From Mesorhizobium tamadayense (lineage in GTDB: Bacteria > Pseudomonadota > Alphaproteobacteria > Rhizobiales > Rhizobiaceae), in NCBI RefSeq assembly GCF_003863365.1, contig NZ_RQXT01000045.1, forward strand, positions 1 through 59,658: a DNA stretch of 59,658 nucleotides, in the 5' to 3' direction. Positions 9,588 to 18,467 of this stretch are shown in pieces. Positions within the stretch are counted from its first letter, which is position 1, and every line of letters begins with the position of its first letter. Below the pieces are notes generated by a model, which made no database searches, was not told the DNA's origin, and saw nothing but the letters and a program-made list of their open reading frames with translations. Made by a program: the position numbers and the translations under genes.

Positions 9588-10367
9588 ATGGATGAATTAG
9601 CAAGTCCGAGAGGGTTGAGATTAAGGGCCCCGAGATCGCTTGTCACAGGACTGTGGCTTTTAGTCCTCGTTGCAGTTTGGGCGGTTGCAGTTCGCGTCCT
9701 GAAAATCTCGGAGTTCATTCTCCCGAGCCCCGGCTCGGTGCTGGAGTGGATCGCAACCAGGCCAGGCTATTTCCTAACTGCAACTCTCTCCACCTTAAGA
9801 CTTACCCTTGTCGGGTTCGGCGTCGGCATCGCCGTCGCCATCCCGGTGGGCTTTGCACTTGCCAAAATAAGGTGGCTTGAACGCGCGCTATATCCTTTGA
9901 TCGTATTCCTGCAGACTATGCCCCTGATCACCATAGTTCCTGTTTTGGTTATCTGGCTCGGATATGGGCTAACTACCACCTCAATCTTGGTCGCTTTCAG
10001 CGTGTTCTTCCCTGTGTCGGTGAATACAATTTTAGGGGTGCGAAGTATTCCTCACAATCTCTTTTTCGTCACGCGCACCATGGGAGCGGGTCCCATTCAA
10101 ACCTTCCAATACATCGACTGGCCGATGGCGCTCCCGTATTTGATGAGTGGTTTTCGGATATCTTTGGCGGTCGCCATAGTCGTCGCAGTTGTAAGCGAAT
10201 TCATCGCATCCAATGACGGTCTTGGTTACGTCGCGCTGCGTGGAGTTCGAAATAGAGATACCGTCCAGATAGTCGCCGCAGTGCTGATAGCTGCCGCGCT
10301 TGGCGTCATCATCAATTCCGCTGCTCAATATATAGAACAGATGATATTAAAAAAATACAGAGAGTGA
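9588..10367 (+). CDS. ABC transporter permease (SsuC/TauC type), first of two
   Basis: A 259-residue inner-membrane permease of the nitrate/sulfonate/taurine importer class. It has about six hydrophobic segments, and the EAA loop that contacts the ATPase reads GAGPIQTFQYIDWPMALPYLMSG around residues 165-187. It is the first gene of a four-gene importer operon (permease, binding protein, permease, ATPase) and sits directly behind a palindromic operator. The ATG at 9588 follows CCAGG. The related permease at 11482 suggests a heterodimeric channel. The transported molecule is not known. Confidence 0.88.
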   Translation: MDELASPRGLRLRAPRSLVTGLWLLVLVAVWAVAVRVLKISEFILPSPGSVLEWIATRPGYFLTATLSTLRLTLVGFGVGIAVAIPVGFALAKIRWLERALYPLIVFLQTMPLITIVPVLVIWLGYGLTTTSILVAFSVFFPVSVNTILGVRSIPHNLFFVTRTMGAGPIQTFQYIDWPMALPYLMSGFRISLAVAIVVAVVSEFIASNDGLGYVALRGVRNRDTVQIVAAVLIAAALGVIINSAAQYIEQMILKKYRE

Positions 10368-10403
10368 CATACACAACGCATCAACCATCAATGGGAGATA
10401 ATA

Positions 10404-11411
10404 ATGCGAAAACTTCTACAATCATATGCGATGACTACAATGGTGACAGCTCTGCTGGCGGCTCTGGGAAGCATGCCTGCCGGAGCGGCAGAAAAGATGA
10501 AGGTGACCCTGAACTGGTTGCCGGACAATGGGAGCATTGGAATAATTTATGCTGATGCGCTTGGATACTATAAGGACGCGGGGATTGATCTGGATATCGA
10601 GCCGGGCAAAGGATCAGGGGCGACCTCGCAGCTCGTTGCGGGTGGTAGCACTGATGTGGGGCTCGCCAGCGCATCAAGCGCGATTGGAATTGCATCAAAG
10701 GGCGCGCCGCTTAAAGTCATCGCGCCCATATATCAAGTGGTGGACTGGGGCATCACGTCTCTCAAGGATACACCGATCACGAAACCAAAAGATCTGGAAG
10801 GAAAAACAATCGCTCTAGCGCCTGGCGCCGCAGACATTCCTCTCTTTGACACAATGCTGAAGCTGAATGGTGTCGATAAATCTAAAGTCAATATCCAAAT
10901 GGTTTCCGGCGCGGGTGGAGTGCCGCTCTTAGCCGAGAAACAAATCGACGGCATCTCGGCGGCGCCCGGCGACGTTATGATCCCCTTGGCCACCAAGGGC
11001 ATTGAGGCGAAGCAGATGTTTTACAAAGACTGGGGTGCTCCGCTTGTGGGTATAAGTCTCATAGCCCGAGCTGACAAGCTCGAGCAGAACCCAGAACTCT
11101 ACAAGAAGTTTGTTGATGCAACTTTGAAGGGCTACTCAGAAGTTGCAAAGCACCCTAGCGCCGCCGTCGACGCGCTCCGTGAGCGCTACCCCGATGCTGC
11201 ACCGAAAGAGGAGTTGATGGAGGAGCTGACCAAATTCGATATACCGCTCTTCTGCACTGCGGGCGCCCCGGGGATCGGAGCTGTCCCAGCTGCTACGTGG
11301 ACGACAACAGGAGAGATTCTGACCGCAACCTTCGGATCGCTGGGGGACGGCGGGATCGCGGCCAAGCATACAGAAAGCTATCTCCCGGCTCAATTGCCAG
11401 CCTGTCCTTGA
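10404..11411 (+). CDS. ABC transporter substrate-binding protein (NMT1/SsuA family)
   Basis: A 335-residue periplasmic binding protein. It has an N-terminal signal peptide (RK then a hydrophobic core to about residue 28, ending MPAGAA) without a lipobox cysteine. The mature start KVTLNWLPDNGSIGIIYADA and YYKDAGIDLDIEPG are typical of the NMT1/THI5-like family, whose members bind sulfonates, pyrimidines, riboflavin and related small molecules. The start ATG has GGGAG upstream. A strong hairpin follows its stop, which may protect this part of the message and raise its level above the membrane components. The ligand is unknown. Confidence 0.88.
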   Translation: MRKLLQSYAMTTMVTALLAALGSMPAGAAEKMKVTLNWLPDNGSIGIIYADALGYYKDAGIDLDIEPGKGSGATSQLVAGGSTDVGLASASSAIGIASKGAPLKVIAPIYQVVDWGITSLKDTPITKPKDLEGKTIALAPGAADIPLFDTMLKLNGVDKSKVNIQMVSGAGGVPLLAEKQIDGISAAPGDVMIPLATKGIEAKQMFYKDWGAPLVGISLIARADKLEQNPELYKKFVDATLKGYSEVAKHPSAAVDALRERYPDAAPKEELMEELTKFDIPLFCTAGAPGIGAVPAATWTTTGEILTATFGSLGDGGIAAKHTESYLPAQLPACP

Positions 11412-11419
11412 TGTCGGCA

Positions 11420-11451
11420 ATGGTGACGGCGCCGTTCGGCGCCGTCACCAT
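11420..11451 (+). promoter_or_regulatory. Long perfect hairpin between binding protein and second permease
   Basis: A 14-bp perfect stem, ATGGTGACGGCGCC with its complement, loop GTTC, just after the binding-protein stop. No T-run follows, so it is more likely an mRNA-stabilising or 3'-end-protecting stem inside the operon than a full terminator. This arrangement is known from other importer operons in which the binding protein must be made in excess. Confidence 0.6.
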
Positions 11452-11481
11452 GTTCTCGCTTAGAACGATGAGAGCAATAAA

Positions 11482-12285
11482 ATGTTAGCTACCGATGTAA
11501 AAAGCCCGACGATGTCGCCCCAATTCCATTTGTCATCTCCGCTTGCGAGATTCATGCCTCCGGTATTGGTGGTGATTGGCTCGCTGATTTTATGGGAATT
11601 CGGCAGCGAATGGTTCGAACTTCCTAAGTATCTTCTTCCGGCGCCGTCGGAGTTTATGAATCGGTTCGTTACGGATAGGGGCGTTCTCGCTTACAATTTT
11701 TCGGCGACTGCGTACGTCGTGATACTCGGCTTCGCGATTGCGACAGCGATTGCAATCCCCTTGGGACTAGCTATCGCTTCATACCCATCCCTAAACCATA
11801 ACTTGTTTCCCCTGATTGTATTCTTTGAAACCATACCTAAAACGATTACCGCTCCCCTTTTCGTTGTCTGGCTTGGGTTTGGGCTTTCACCGCGCATTGC
11901 GTTGACAGCTGTCATGACGTTCTTTCCTATCTTGCTGAACAGCATCGCCGGATTTTCGGCGATAAATCCACGTTTGAATTATATAACGAGATCGATGGGC
12001 GCGACCCCGTGGCAATCATTCCGCTTTGTTAGATTTCCATCAGCAATGCCTATCATTTTTGCTGGCATGAAAATGGGTATGGTCTACGCTGTTACGGGCT
12101 GCGTTACGGCGGAATTCGTTGGAGCCAACGAGGGGCTCGCGGCATTGATACTTCAGGCGGCGGACTACATGGATGTCCAGCTGATGTTTGCGGCAATATT
12201 CGCGACAGCTATGCTCGGCATGCTGTTGACAGGTATTTTACTTGGGGTTGAAAGATGGCTGATGCCTTGGAGAAGAGATCTGTGA
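11482..12285 (+). CDS. ABC transporter permease (SsuC/TauC type), second of two
   Basis: A 267-residue inner-membrane permease, related to the one at 9588 but clearly distinct in sequence. It has several hydrophobic helices and an EAA loop, MGATPWQSFRFVRFPSAMPIIFAG, near residues 172-195. It follows the strong hairpin at 11420-11451 by 30 bp and overlaps the ATPase gene. Having two permeases around one binding protein implies a heterodimer, unlike the usual homodimeric SsuC/TauC systems. Confidence 0.88.
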   Translation: MLATDVKSPTMSPQFHLSSPLARFMPPVLVVIGSLILWEFGSEWFELPKYLLPAPSEFMNRFVTDRGVLAYNFSATAYVVILGFAIATAIAIPLGLAIASYPSLNHNLFPLIVFFETIPKTITAPLFVVWLGFGLSPRIALTAVMTFFPILLNSIAGFSAINPRLNYITRSMGATPWQSFRFVRFPSAMPIIFAGMKMGMVYAVTGCVTAEFVGANEGLAALILQAADYMDVQLMFAAIFATAMLGMLLTGILLGVERWLMPWRRDL

Positions 12286-13139
12286 GTATTACTCGTTTAA
12301 GCGGCAATGTGCCTCAAATTCACACGACAGCTTCGACGGTGAAGGGCACAACGCCCTCACTGGTGGAGGACGGAAGGCGCAGATTTATCGCCGCCTCGGA
12401 ACTGTCTAAATCGTTTGGCGGGTTTCAGGCTCTTGGGCCTGTTAACATCCATATTGAGGAGGGGGAGTTTGTAAGCATTCTGGGGCCATCAGGATGCGGC
12501 AAGAGCACGCTGATGTTGGTCGTTGCGGGCCTGCTGCAGCCGACCAAGGGCCATATTGAGATCAACGGGAGGGTTCTGAAGCGTTCGATGACCGATGTGG
12601 GCATTGTCTTCCAGGATCATTTGCTGCTTGAGTTCCGAACCGCTTTCGAAAACGTGCTTCTGCAGCAGGAAATTCGTGGTCTTGATCGCAATCAGATCCG
12701 GAAGCGGGCTCAGGAATTGTTTGGGAAGCTTGGACTTTCCGGGGCAGAGTCACGTTATCCGCGACAGCTGTCAGGCGGAATGCAGCAGCGAGTCTCGATA
12801 GCCCGTGCCCTGGTTCATGAGCCCTCGGTTTTGCTTATGGACGAGCCATTCGGGGCTCTTGATGCGATCTCTCGCACTCAAATAAGGCATGATCTCGAGG
12901 CGCTGTGGATGGAGACGCGGAAAAGTGTCTTATTTATCACCCATTCTATCGAGGAAGCGATCGGGTTGTCGGACCGCGTCCTGGTCATGTCGAACTCCCC
13001 CGGGAGAGTAGTCGAGGAAATTCGCATCGACCTGCCCCGGCCGCGGCCGGCGTATCTTGGCCAGTATCCCGAATTCGCTAAATACGCGCAGCAGATCTAC
13101 AAGACATTCGAGAAGTTGGGTGTTTACCAGTTCAAATAA
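12282..13139 (+). CDS. ABC transporter ATPase of the NMT1-type importer
   Basis: A 285-residue nucleotide-binding subunit. Seen: Walker A GPSGCGKST, Q-loop FQD, signature LSGGMQQR, Walker B VLLMDEPFGALD and H-loop ITHSIEEA. Two starts are possible. GTG at 12282 overlaps the permease stop as GTGA and has GGAG nine bases upstream, which suggests translational coupling. ATG at 12255 would add nine residues and has a poorer ribosome site. The N-terminal 40 residues before the ABC domain are longer than usual. It energises uptake together with the products of 9588 and 11482. Confidence 0.9.
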   Translation: MSITRLSGNVPQIHTTASTVKGTTPSLVEDGRRRFIAASELSKSFGGFQALGPVNIHIEEGEFVSILGPSGCGKSTLMLVVAGLLQPTKGHIEINGRVLKRSMTDVGIVFQDHLLLEFRTAFENVLLQQEIRGLDRNQIRKRAQELFGKLGLSGAESRYPRQLSGGMQQRVSIARALVHEPSVLLMDEPFGALDAISRTQIRHDLEALWMETRKSVLFITHSIEEAIGLSDRVLVMSNSPGRVVEEIRIDLPRPRPAYLGQYPEFAKYAQQIYKTFEKLGVYQFK

Positions 13140-13184
13140 TTCCGCAGCGCTAAAGCCCTTTGGGATCAGCTAGTTGTTATAGAG

Positions 13185-13251
13185 GCGCAGTGGCGGCTGC
13201 GCGCAATCCGCGGACCTATCGCGTCCGCGAGGGTCTCGCTTCAATGCGAGA
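13185..13251 (+). promoter_or_regulatory. Three consecutive small hairpins before the dimethylformamidase-like gene
   Basis: GCGCAG/CTGCGC (13185-13202), GCGGAC/GTCCGC (13210-13228) and TCTCGC/GCGAGA (13234-13251) follow one another directly upstream of the ribosome site CAGGAG. They could be an mRNA-processing or attenuation region between the importer operon and the next gene. No T-run is present. Confidence 0.4.
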
Positions 13252-13267
13252 ACACCAGGAGAAATCG

Positions 13268-14911
13268 ATGAGCGAAGACATGAACGCGGGATCTCCGGGC
13301 GAGGACCTGTTCGAATTTGTTCCACGGAGACAAGGGTTCGACGGAGTGAAGACGCTCTACTATGAGACCGTCTTTCAGGATCCAACTCACCTCGAGGTAT
13401 TTACATATACCGACCGAATGTCATACCGCCCTGGGGATACCGTGCGATTCCACACCAGCACGACCGCAGAGCGTTTCGACATAAGCATCGTTCGCGATGG
13501 CCTAAGCCCGCTGAAAATTGCTCATCTAAAAGGCATCAGCGGGGAATCAGTTGGCCTTCGTGAGGACTTTTTCGAACGAGGTTGCGATTGGCCTGAATCC
13601 CAATCGTGGCAGATACCTCTCGATGCACCAGCAGGATTTTATATAGCGACAAGTCAGGCAAGCCTAGGCGGCAAGAGTCAGGAGCAAGAGCACGGATTTT
13701 TTGTTCTTCCGCACAAGAATAAAGCGAAGGCGATCCTTCTAGTCGCGGCTACAGGGACTTGGAGGGCCTACAACGATTGGGGCGGCTACAGCCATTACGT
13801 TGGCCACCATCTGACGGATGGTTGGCATCTTGCCCCAAAGGTCACGTTGCATCGCCCCTGGGCGCGTGGTTTCATGTGGCTGCCGCCGGGTGCCCCGCGC
13901 AAGGCGACAAGACAGCAGACACCGATGGAGTCGCCGCCTCGCTACTTTTACGATGAGTTCGCTTACTCACGAGGCTTCAGCAAGTTTTACGCCAGTGCCG
14001 GCTGGGCGAGCTACGAGCGGCCATTCCTTTGCTGGGCAGAGGCTCAGGGGCTTGCAGTCGATGTCGTTTCTCAGGGCGACATGGTCGACGATCCGGATCT
14101 CTTAGCTGCATACAAATGTGTCGTATTCGTCGGTCACGATGAATACTGGACCTGGGAGATGCGTGAAGCAATCGAGCAGTATATGGATAGCGGAGGCAAC
14201 GTGGCGCGCTTCGCCGGGAACTTCGGGTGGCAGATTCGGCTAGAAGACAACGGTATCACTCAGGTGTGCTACAAGGATAGGGCGTTCGAGAAAGATCCGC
14301 TCGCGGGCACCAAGGACGAGCGCCGCTTGGCGACCGATTGGTGGGATCCGCGGGTTGGCTGGCCTGGGGAACAGACCTTCGGTCTAAATACGCATTTCGG
14401 GCTCTTTGCGGGAGTAGGAGGGATGGCAGCCCGTGGACTCGGCGGCTTCACCGTCTATGATCCTAACCACTGGGCGTTTGAGGGACTTTACCTGGGGTAC
14501 GGGGATGTCATTGGCTCGGAGGCCCAAATCTTTGGCTATGAAGTCGACGGATTGGACTACGAGCTGATAGACGGCATTCCACGCCCGAGCGCCCGCATGA
14601 AGACCCCTGAAGGTCTGCAGATTTTGGCGATGGGACTCGCCTCTAACTTAGAGCTTGCCCATGGCCGCAAGGGCGAGAGCCTCTACTGGGGTGACGAAAC
14701 GACGGCATTTGCGCTTAAGCGCTATGGTGTTGCAACTGACGCCGCCCGGGATGCCGCCGCTCGTGGGTGTGGGATGGTTGTCGCTTTCCAGAAGGGGCGC
14801 GGCTCTGTATTTCATGCTGGCACCTGCGAGTGGGTTGCGGGCCTTCAGCAAGGCGATCCGGCGACCTGCCGCATTACACGTAATGTGCTGGATCGGTTCA
14901 CCAGTCTTTAG
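13268..14911 (+). CDS. N,N-dimethylformamidase beta-subunit-like protein
   Basis: A 547-residue protein resembling the large subunit of N,N-dimethylformamidase, an iron-dependent amidohydrolase. The start ATG 13268 (MSEDMNAGSPGEDLF) follows CAGGAGA; the frame is open further upstream but without a ribosome site. Family-like blocks: YRPGDTVRFHTST, GFYIATSQ (substrate-side beta domain), TGTWRAYNDWGG, FVGHDEYWTWEMREAIEQYM and GGNVARFAGNFGWQIRLED. No small-subunit gene is adjacent. The position behind an importer operon suggests it acts on the imported compound. It may hydrolyse a C-N bond in a small amide, but true DMF activity is not implied. Confidence 0.75.
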   Translation: MSEDMNAGSPGEDLFEFVPRRQGFDGVKTLYYETVFQDPTHLEVFTYTDRMSYRPGDTVRFHTSTTAERFDISIVRDGLSPLKIAHLKGISGESVGLREDFFERGCDWPESQSWQIPLDAPAGFYIATSQASLGGKSQEQEHGFFVLPHKNKAKAILLVAATGTWRAYNDWGGYSHYVGHHLTDGWHLAPKVTLHRPWARGFMWLPPGAPRKATRQQTPMESPPRYFYDEFAYSRGFSKFYASAGWASYERPFLCWAEAQGLAVDVVSQGDMVDDPDLLAAYKCVVFVGHDEYWTWEMREAIEQYMDSGGNVARFAGNFGWQIRLEDNGITQVCYKDRAFEKDPLAGTKDERRLATDWWDPRVGWPGEQTFGLNTHFGLFAGVGGMAARGLGGFTVYDPNHWAFEGLYLGYGDVIGSEAQIFGYEVDGLDYELIDGIPRPSARMKTPEGLQILAMGLASNLELAHGRKGESLYWGDETTAFALKRYGVATDAARDAAARGCGMVVAFQKGRGSVFHAGTCEWVAGLQQGDPATCRITRNVLDRFTSL

Positions 14912-15225
14912 GATGCCGATGGCTGTCTCCGCATTCTGTACGTGCGCACAAAGCAGATGTACTAATTGTGCGATTTGCCCAAATTTATAGTTGTCCAACC
15001 GACCTTTGGGGGTCGGTGGAGCAGCGCTCCACAATCCCGGGGAGTATATGGTCAGAACAATGATGGTGCACCGGTGTCATATTCTCTCGCGCTTGATTGG
15101 AACGCTCCAGTAAACATTGGTTGAGTCTGGGGTTTCGAGGTGGTTGATCCGGACATTGAGCAATTCGTGCTTGTGGGCGGTTCGAGTCATAGCCCCTGAC
15201 AATGCCGTTGAGAAGGGACTGACCG
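14912..15225 (+). other. Intergenic region with two adjoining hairpins
   Basis: Between the dimethylformamidase-like gene and the aminotransferase operon. It contains CCGACC/GGTCGG (14999-15016) and a perfect GTGGAGC-AGC-GCTCCAC stem (15016-15032) sharing its first base with the former. Neither is followed by a clear T-run, so termination is only possible. No shared operator was found; TTGGAACGCTCCAG near 15100 fits only one half-site. Confidence 0.5.
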
Positions 15226-16578
15226 GTGACATCTGCCTTGGATACGAAGACATCGACGACGATCGCGGCAGCGGGGCTGCCGAGGGTGGCCTGGGGCACA
15301 GGGGGGTACGTTACAGATACATCCGGCAAGACCTATATCGACGGCTCCGGCGGACCGGCGGTGTACAGCCTCGGCTATAGCAACATCGAGGTCGTGGACG
15401 CCATCCACGATCAGATGAAGCGTGTTATGCATGGCTACCGCTATACTTTTACCAGCGACCCCATGGAAGAGCTTACGGCGCTGATCAGTGAAGCCTGCGG
15501 CGCGGATCTTGATTCGATGGTTTTCGTGTCTGGAGGGTCGGAAGCGGTCGAATCCTGTTTGAAATTGGCATTGCAATATCATGCAGCGCGCGGCGAGAGG
15601 TCCCGTTACAAATTTATCTCCCGCCATCGGTCCTGGCACGGCAACTCGCTTGGCGCGCTCGCAGTCTCTGGCTTTGCAGAACGTAGGGCCCCTTACGAAC
15701 ATGCGTTACCACCCATATCGTTTCTATCGCCCGTCAATGCCTATCGCCCGCCGTCCGGTGTTTCCCCTGACGCGGTGGCGGAAATCTGCGCTCTGGAGCT
15801 AGCTACCGAGATCGAACGGCTGGGACCCGAACAGGTTGCTGCCTTCATCTTCGAGCCGGTCGTCGGCGCTGCGGGTGGCGTCGTTCCAGCGCCTCCGGGT
15901 TATTCCGCACGCATCCGGGAAATATGTGATCACTACGGCGTTTTGATGATTGCCGACGAGGTGATGTGTGGAAGCGGGAGGTGCGGCACCTTTCGCGCGC
16001 TTGAACATGATCAGGTTGCCCCTGACATCATGCCGATATCCAAGAGCCTGGGCGGTGGATACATACCGCTCGGCGCTGCGGTTTATGGCCACCGGGTGAG
16101 AGATGCCATAACAGCAATATATGGTGGACCGATGACAGGTCATACGTTTACTGGCCATACGGCTGCCTGTGCGGCCGGCGTTGCGGTGCAGAGGATCATC
16201 AAGCGCGACCGTCTCTTGGAGCGCATCAGGTCGAACAGTCCGCGGTTTTTTCAACTTGTGCGGGACTCCTTGGACGGCGTGGAAGCAGTCGGAGATATCC
16301 GTGGCAGAGGCTATTTCCTCGGTGTGGAGCTTGTGGCGGACCGAGCAACCAAGGTGCCCTTTCCTGCCGAGAAGAAGCTGTTCTTGAAGGTTCGCGAGCG
16401 CGCCCTCGAGAATGGATTGATCTGCTACCCCTCGGGCGGAAACGTAGACGGTTTCTCTGGCGATACCATCATCCTCGCACCTCGCTACAATTCGCCGGAC
16501 AGTGAACTTGAAGAGATCGCTGACAAGCTTGGTATATCTGTTCGCCAAGCACTTTCAGACGTGGAGCCCTTGAGATGA
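15226..16578 (+). CDS. Class III (omega) PLP-dependent aminotransferase
   Basis: A 450-residue fold-type I PLP enzyme that moves an amino group between an amine or omega-amino acid and a keto acid. Seen: SGGSEA at 102-107 (phosphate contact), Asp244 in LMIADEVM (pyridine nitrogen), Lys273 in ISKSLGGGYIPL (Schiff base), and FEPVVGAAGG upstream. The start is GTG at 15226 with AGAAGGGA ahead. Its stop overlaps the next gene by four bases, so it leads a tightly coupled three-gene operon with a BKACE enzyme and a thioesterase. In this setting it probably makes a keto acid that the next enzyme cleaves. Confidence 0.9.
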   Translation: MTSALDTKTSTTIAAAGLPRVAWGTGGYVTDTSGKTYIDGSGGPAVYSLGYSNIEVVDAIHDQMKRVMHGYRYTFTSDPMEELTALISEACGADLDSMVFVSGGSEAVESCLKLALQYHAARGERSRYKFISRHRSWHGNSLGALAVSGFAERRAPYEHALPPISFLSPVNAYRPPSGVSPDAVAEICALELATEIERLGPEQVAAFIFEPVVGAAGGVVPAPPGYSARIREICDHYGVLMIADEVMCGSGRCGTFRALEHDQVAPDIMPISKSLGGGYIPLGAAVYGHRVRDAITAIYGGPMTGHTFTGHTAACAAGVAVQRIIKRDRLLERIRSNSPRFFQLVRDSLDGVEAVGDIRGRGYFLGVELVADRATKVPFPAEKKLFLKVRERALENGLICYPSGGNVDGFSGDTIILAPRYNSPDSELEEIADKLGISVRQALSDVEPLR

Positions 16579-17498
16579 AGCAAACTCGCTCAACCATCAT
16601 CACGTGCGCGATCACTGGATCGATTCACACGCCATCTATGTCACCCTATCTCCCAGTGTCGGAGGAGGAGACCGTCAAGCAGGCAGTCGGTGCGGCCCAG
16701 GCCGGCGCGGCAGTCCTCCACCTTCACGTGCGCGACCCGAATACGGGCAAACCTTCAGCGGATCCCGAGCTGTTTTTGCGGGTTGTGAAGAAGATAGAAG
16801 CCCAAACTGACGCGGTGCTCAGTATCACGACGGGCGGAAGCGCTAAAATGTCAGTCGAGGAACGGCTAGAGGCGCCGACTTTGATCGGGCCCGAATTGTG
16901 CTCACTTAACCTCGGAACGATGAACTTTGCTCTTCACTCCATGGCGGAGAAGCCGCGGGAATGGAAGCACGACTGGGAAAAGCCGTTTCTGACCTCCACC
17001 AAGGACGGCTTCTTCAAGAACACTTTCAACGACATGGAGCGGATCATCAAGGACCTCGATGCTCGCTTCGGCACGAGATTTGAGTTCGAGGCTTATGACG
17101 TGGGCCATCTATATAGCCTTGCGCACTTGGTCGACCGCGGTATCGTTACCTCTAAGCCTTTCGTCCAGTTTGTGATGGGTATTCTAGGCGGGATCGGCGC
17201 CGATGCCGACAGCTTGATGCTGATGAAGGATACGGCGACCCGACTCTTCGGCAACGATATCGAATGGTCAGCCCTGCCCGGCGGTCGGGCTCAGATGCCT
17301 CTTTGCACCATGGCGGCAGTTATGGGAGGCAACATTCGCGTCGGGCTTGAGGACAACCTTTGGCTTGGTCCCGGCGAACTTGCGCAGACAAACGCCCAAC
17401 AGGTCCGAAAGATCGCTAGTATCTTGGCTGAATTGCACCAGCCGATAGCATCTGCTGCTGAGGCCCGGCAGCGTCTGGGAATAAGGGCCGGATCGTGA
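16575..17498 (+). CDS. Beta-keto acid cleavage enzyme (BKACE, DUF849)
   Basis: A 307-residue TIM-barrel enzyme. The family condenses a 3-keto acid with acetyl-CoA to give acetoacetate and a new CoA thioester, using zinc. Zinc ligands are seen as His49 and His51 in LHLHVRDPNTG; VGLEDN near 256-261 probably carries the third ligand. Start ATG overlaps the aminotransferase stop as ATGA; the stop overlaps the next start as GTGA. Substrate specificity within BKACE varies widely and cannot be read here, but the aminotransferase upstream suggests the keto acid comes from an amine or amino acid. Confidence 0.88.
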   Translation: MKQTRSTIITCAITGSIHTPSMSPYLPVSEEETVKQAVGAAQAGAAVLHLHVRDPNTGKPSADPELFLRVVKKIEAQTDAVLSITTGGSAKMSVEERLEAPTLIGPELCSLNLGTMNFALHSMAEKPREWKHDWEKPFLTSTKDGFFKNTFNDMERIIKDLDARFGTRFEFEAYDVGHLYSLAHLVDRGIVTSKPFVQFVMGILGGIGADADSLMLMKDTATRLFGNDIEWSALPGGRAQMPLCTMAAVMGGNIRVGLEDNLWLGPGELAQTNAQQVRKIASILAELHQPIASAAEARQRLGIRAGS

Positions 17499-17914
17499 CT
17501 ATTGGCGACAGATTGGATGCGATCCGCCGTCGCGAGGCCAAAGTTCCGCTCTACGAGCTGATAGGTCTTCGGGTCAACGATTTCGGCCCTGGCAGGGTGT
17601 CGATGTCGCTGACGCCGGCGCAGACACATGCCAATCCGCGGGGAAGCCTTGCCGGAGGCATCATCGCAACCGCATTGGATACAGCCGCCGCCTGGAGCTG
17701 TGATCTTCTTTGTTCCGAAGGGAACATTTGCACCACCATCGACTTGAAAGTGAATTTTCTTCGGCCGCTCGCGGTCACCGATGGAGACGTTGACGTAGTC
17801 GCTACAGCCTTGCATTCAGGCTCCAGGATCATGGTCTCCGAGGCGAAAATGTCCCGTAAAGACGGCAAGTTGATTGCGGTAGCCTTGGTAACCCTTGCTG
17901 TCGTTTCAACCTAG
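17495..17914 (+). CDS. PaaI-type hotdog thioesterase
   Basis: A 139-residue single-hotdog protein with NPRGSLAGGIIATALDTAAAWS (the helix and preceding Asn region of PaaI thioesterases) and TIDLKVNFLRP. It starts at GTG 17495, overlapping the BKACE stop by four bases. It probably hydrolyses the CoA thioester left by the BKACE reaction, completing a transaminate, cleave and release sequence. The role in the operon is inference from gene order. Confidence 0.85.
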   Translation: MTIGDRLDAIRRREAKVPLYELIGLRVNDFGPGRVSMSLTPAQTHANPRGSLAGGIIATALDTAAAWSCDLLCSEGNICTTIDLKVNFLRPLAVTDGDVDVVATALHSGSRIMVSEAKMSRKDGKLIAVALVTLAVVST

Positions 17915-18467
17915 TGCGCGGGGCGCTGTCACGTTGTGCACATAAAACGCGTGGGGGCGGGACGAAGAGATTGCGCAGAGCCGAGAAGATCGACACGAAG
18001 CGTTGCAGTGCTCCTGGTGATCGGAAGCCTTGGAGTAACCATCCGGCGTGGGCCGCGGCAGACGCCGTTTTCGCGTGTTAAGCTGCTTGCATGGAGATCG
18101 ACACCGACAAGATCGACGATGTCGTTCTGGGCTTGCTTTGGCTAACGCTGCATGAAGAAAGGCGCGCCTGGAAGGGTTGGATTGGGATGCTCTGGATGGC
18201 TTGCACCGTAAGCGATGCGCCAAGGCACCTTTCCCGAAATCGTCTTGATGGTTAGGTCGCTTGTTGGTCGGCGCGCCGGCGCCGATCACTCCGGGTCATA
18301 ACGGGTGACGTAGTGGAGTTCGCGCAGGGCGGGGAAAACCAGGGCGATGTCTTTGTACACCACGTGCTCGATGAAGTACGCCGTCTCGGGCCCCGGCCTG
18401 GGCTTGCCGAGGATGGGCCTCCCGTTTTTGCGTTTTTGTCGACGCAGTAGATCAGGATCGGCAGCAG
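17915..18467. other. Intergenic debris, with a minus-strand C-terminal fragment
   Basis: No intact gene. On the minus strand a frame ending at 18286 reads NGRPILGKPRPGPETAYFIEHV and on to YVTRYDPE, which looks protein-like but was not recognised. It joins abruptly to the IS110 fragment at 18468, suggesting that a gene was cut when the IS110 piece was placed or truncated. Confidence 0.4.

Noticed and set aside
15100..15120. TTGGAACGCTCCAG ahead of the aminotransferase operon as a sixth operator.
   Set aside because: The second half-site does not fit RTTCYA; the palindrome has different spacing.
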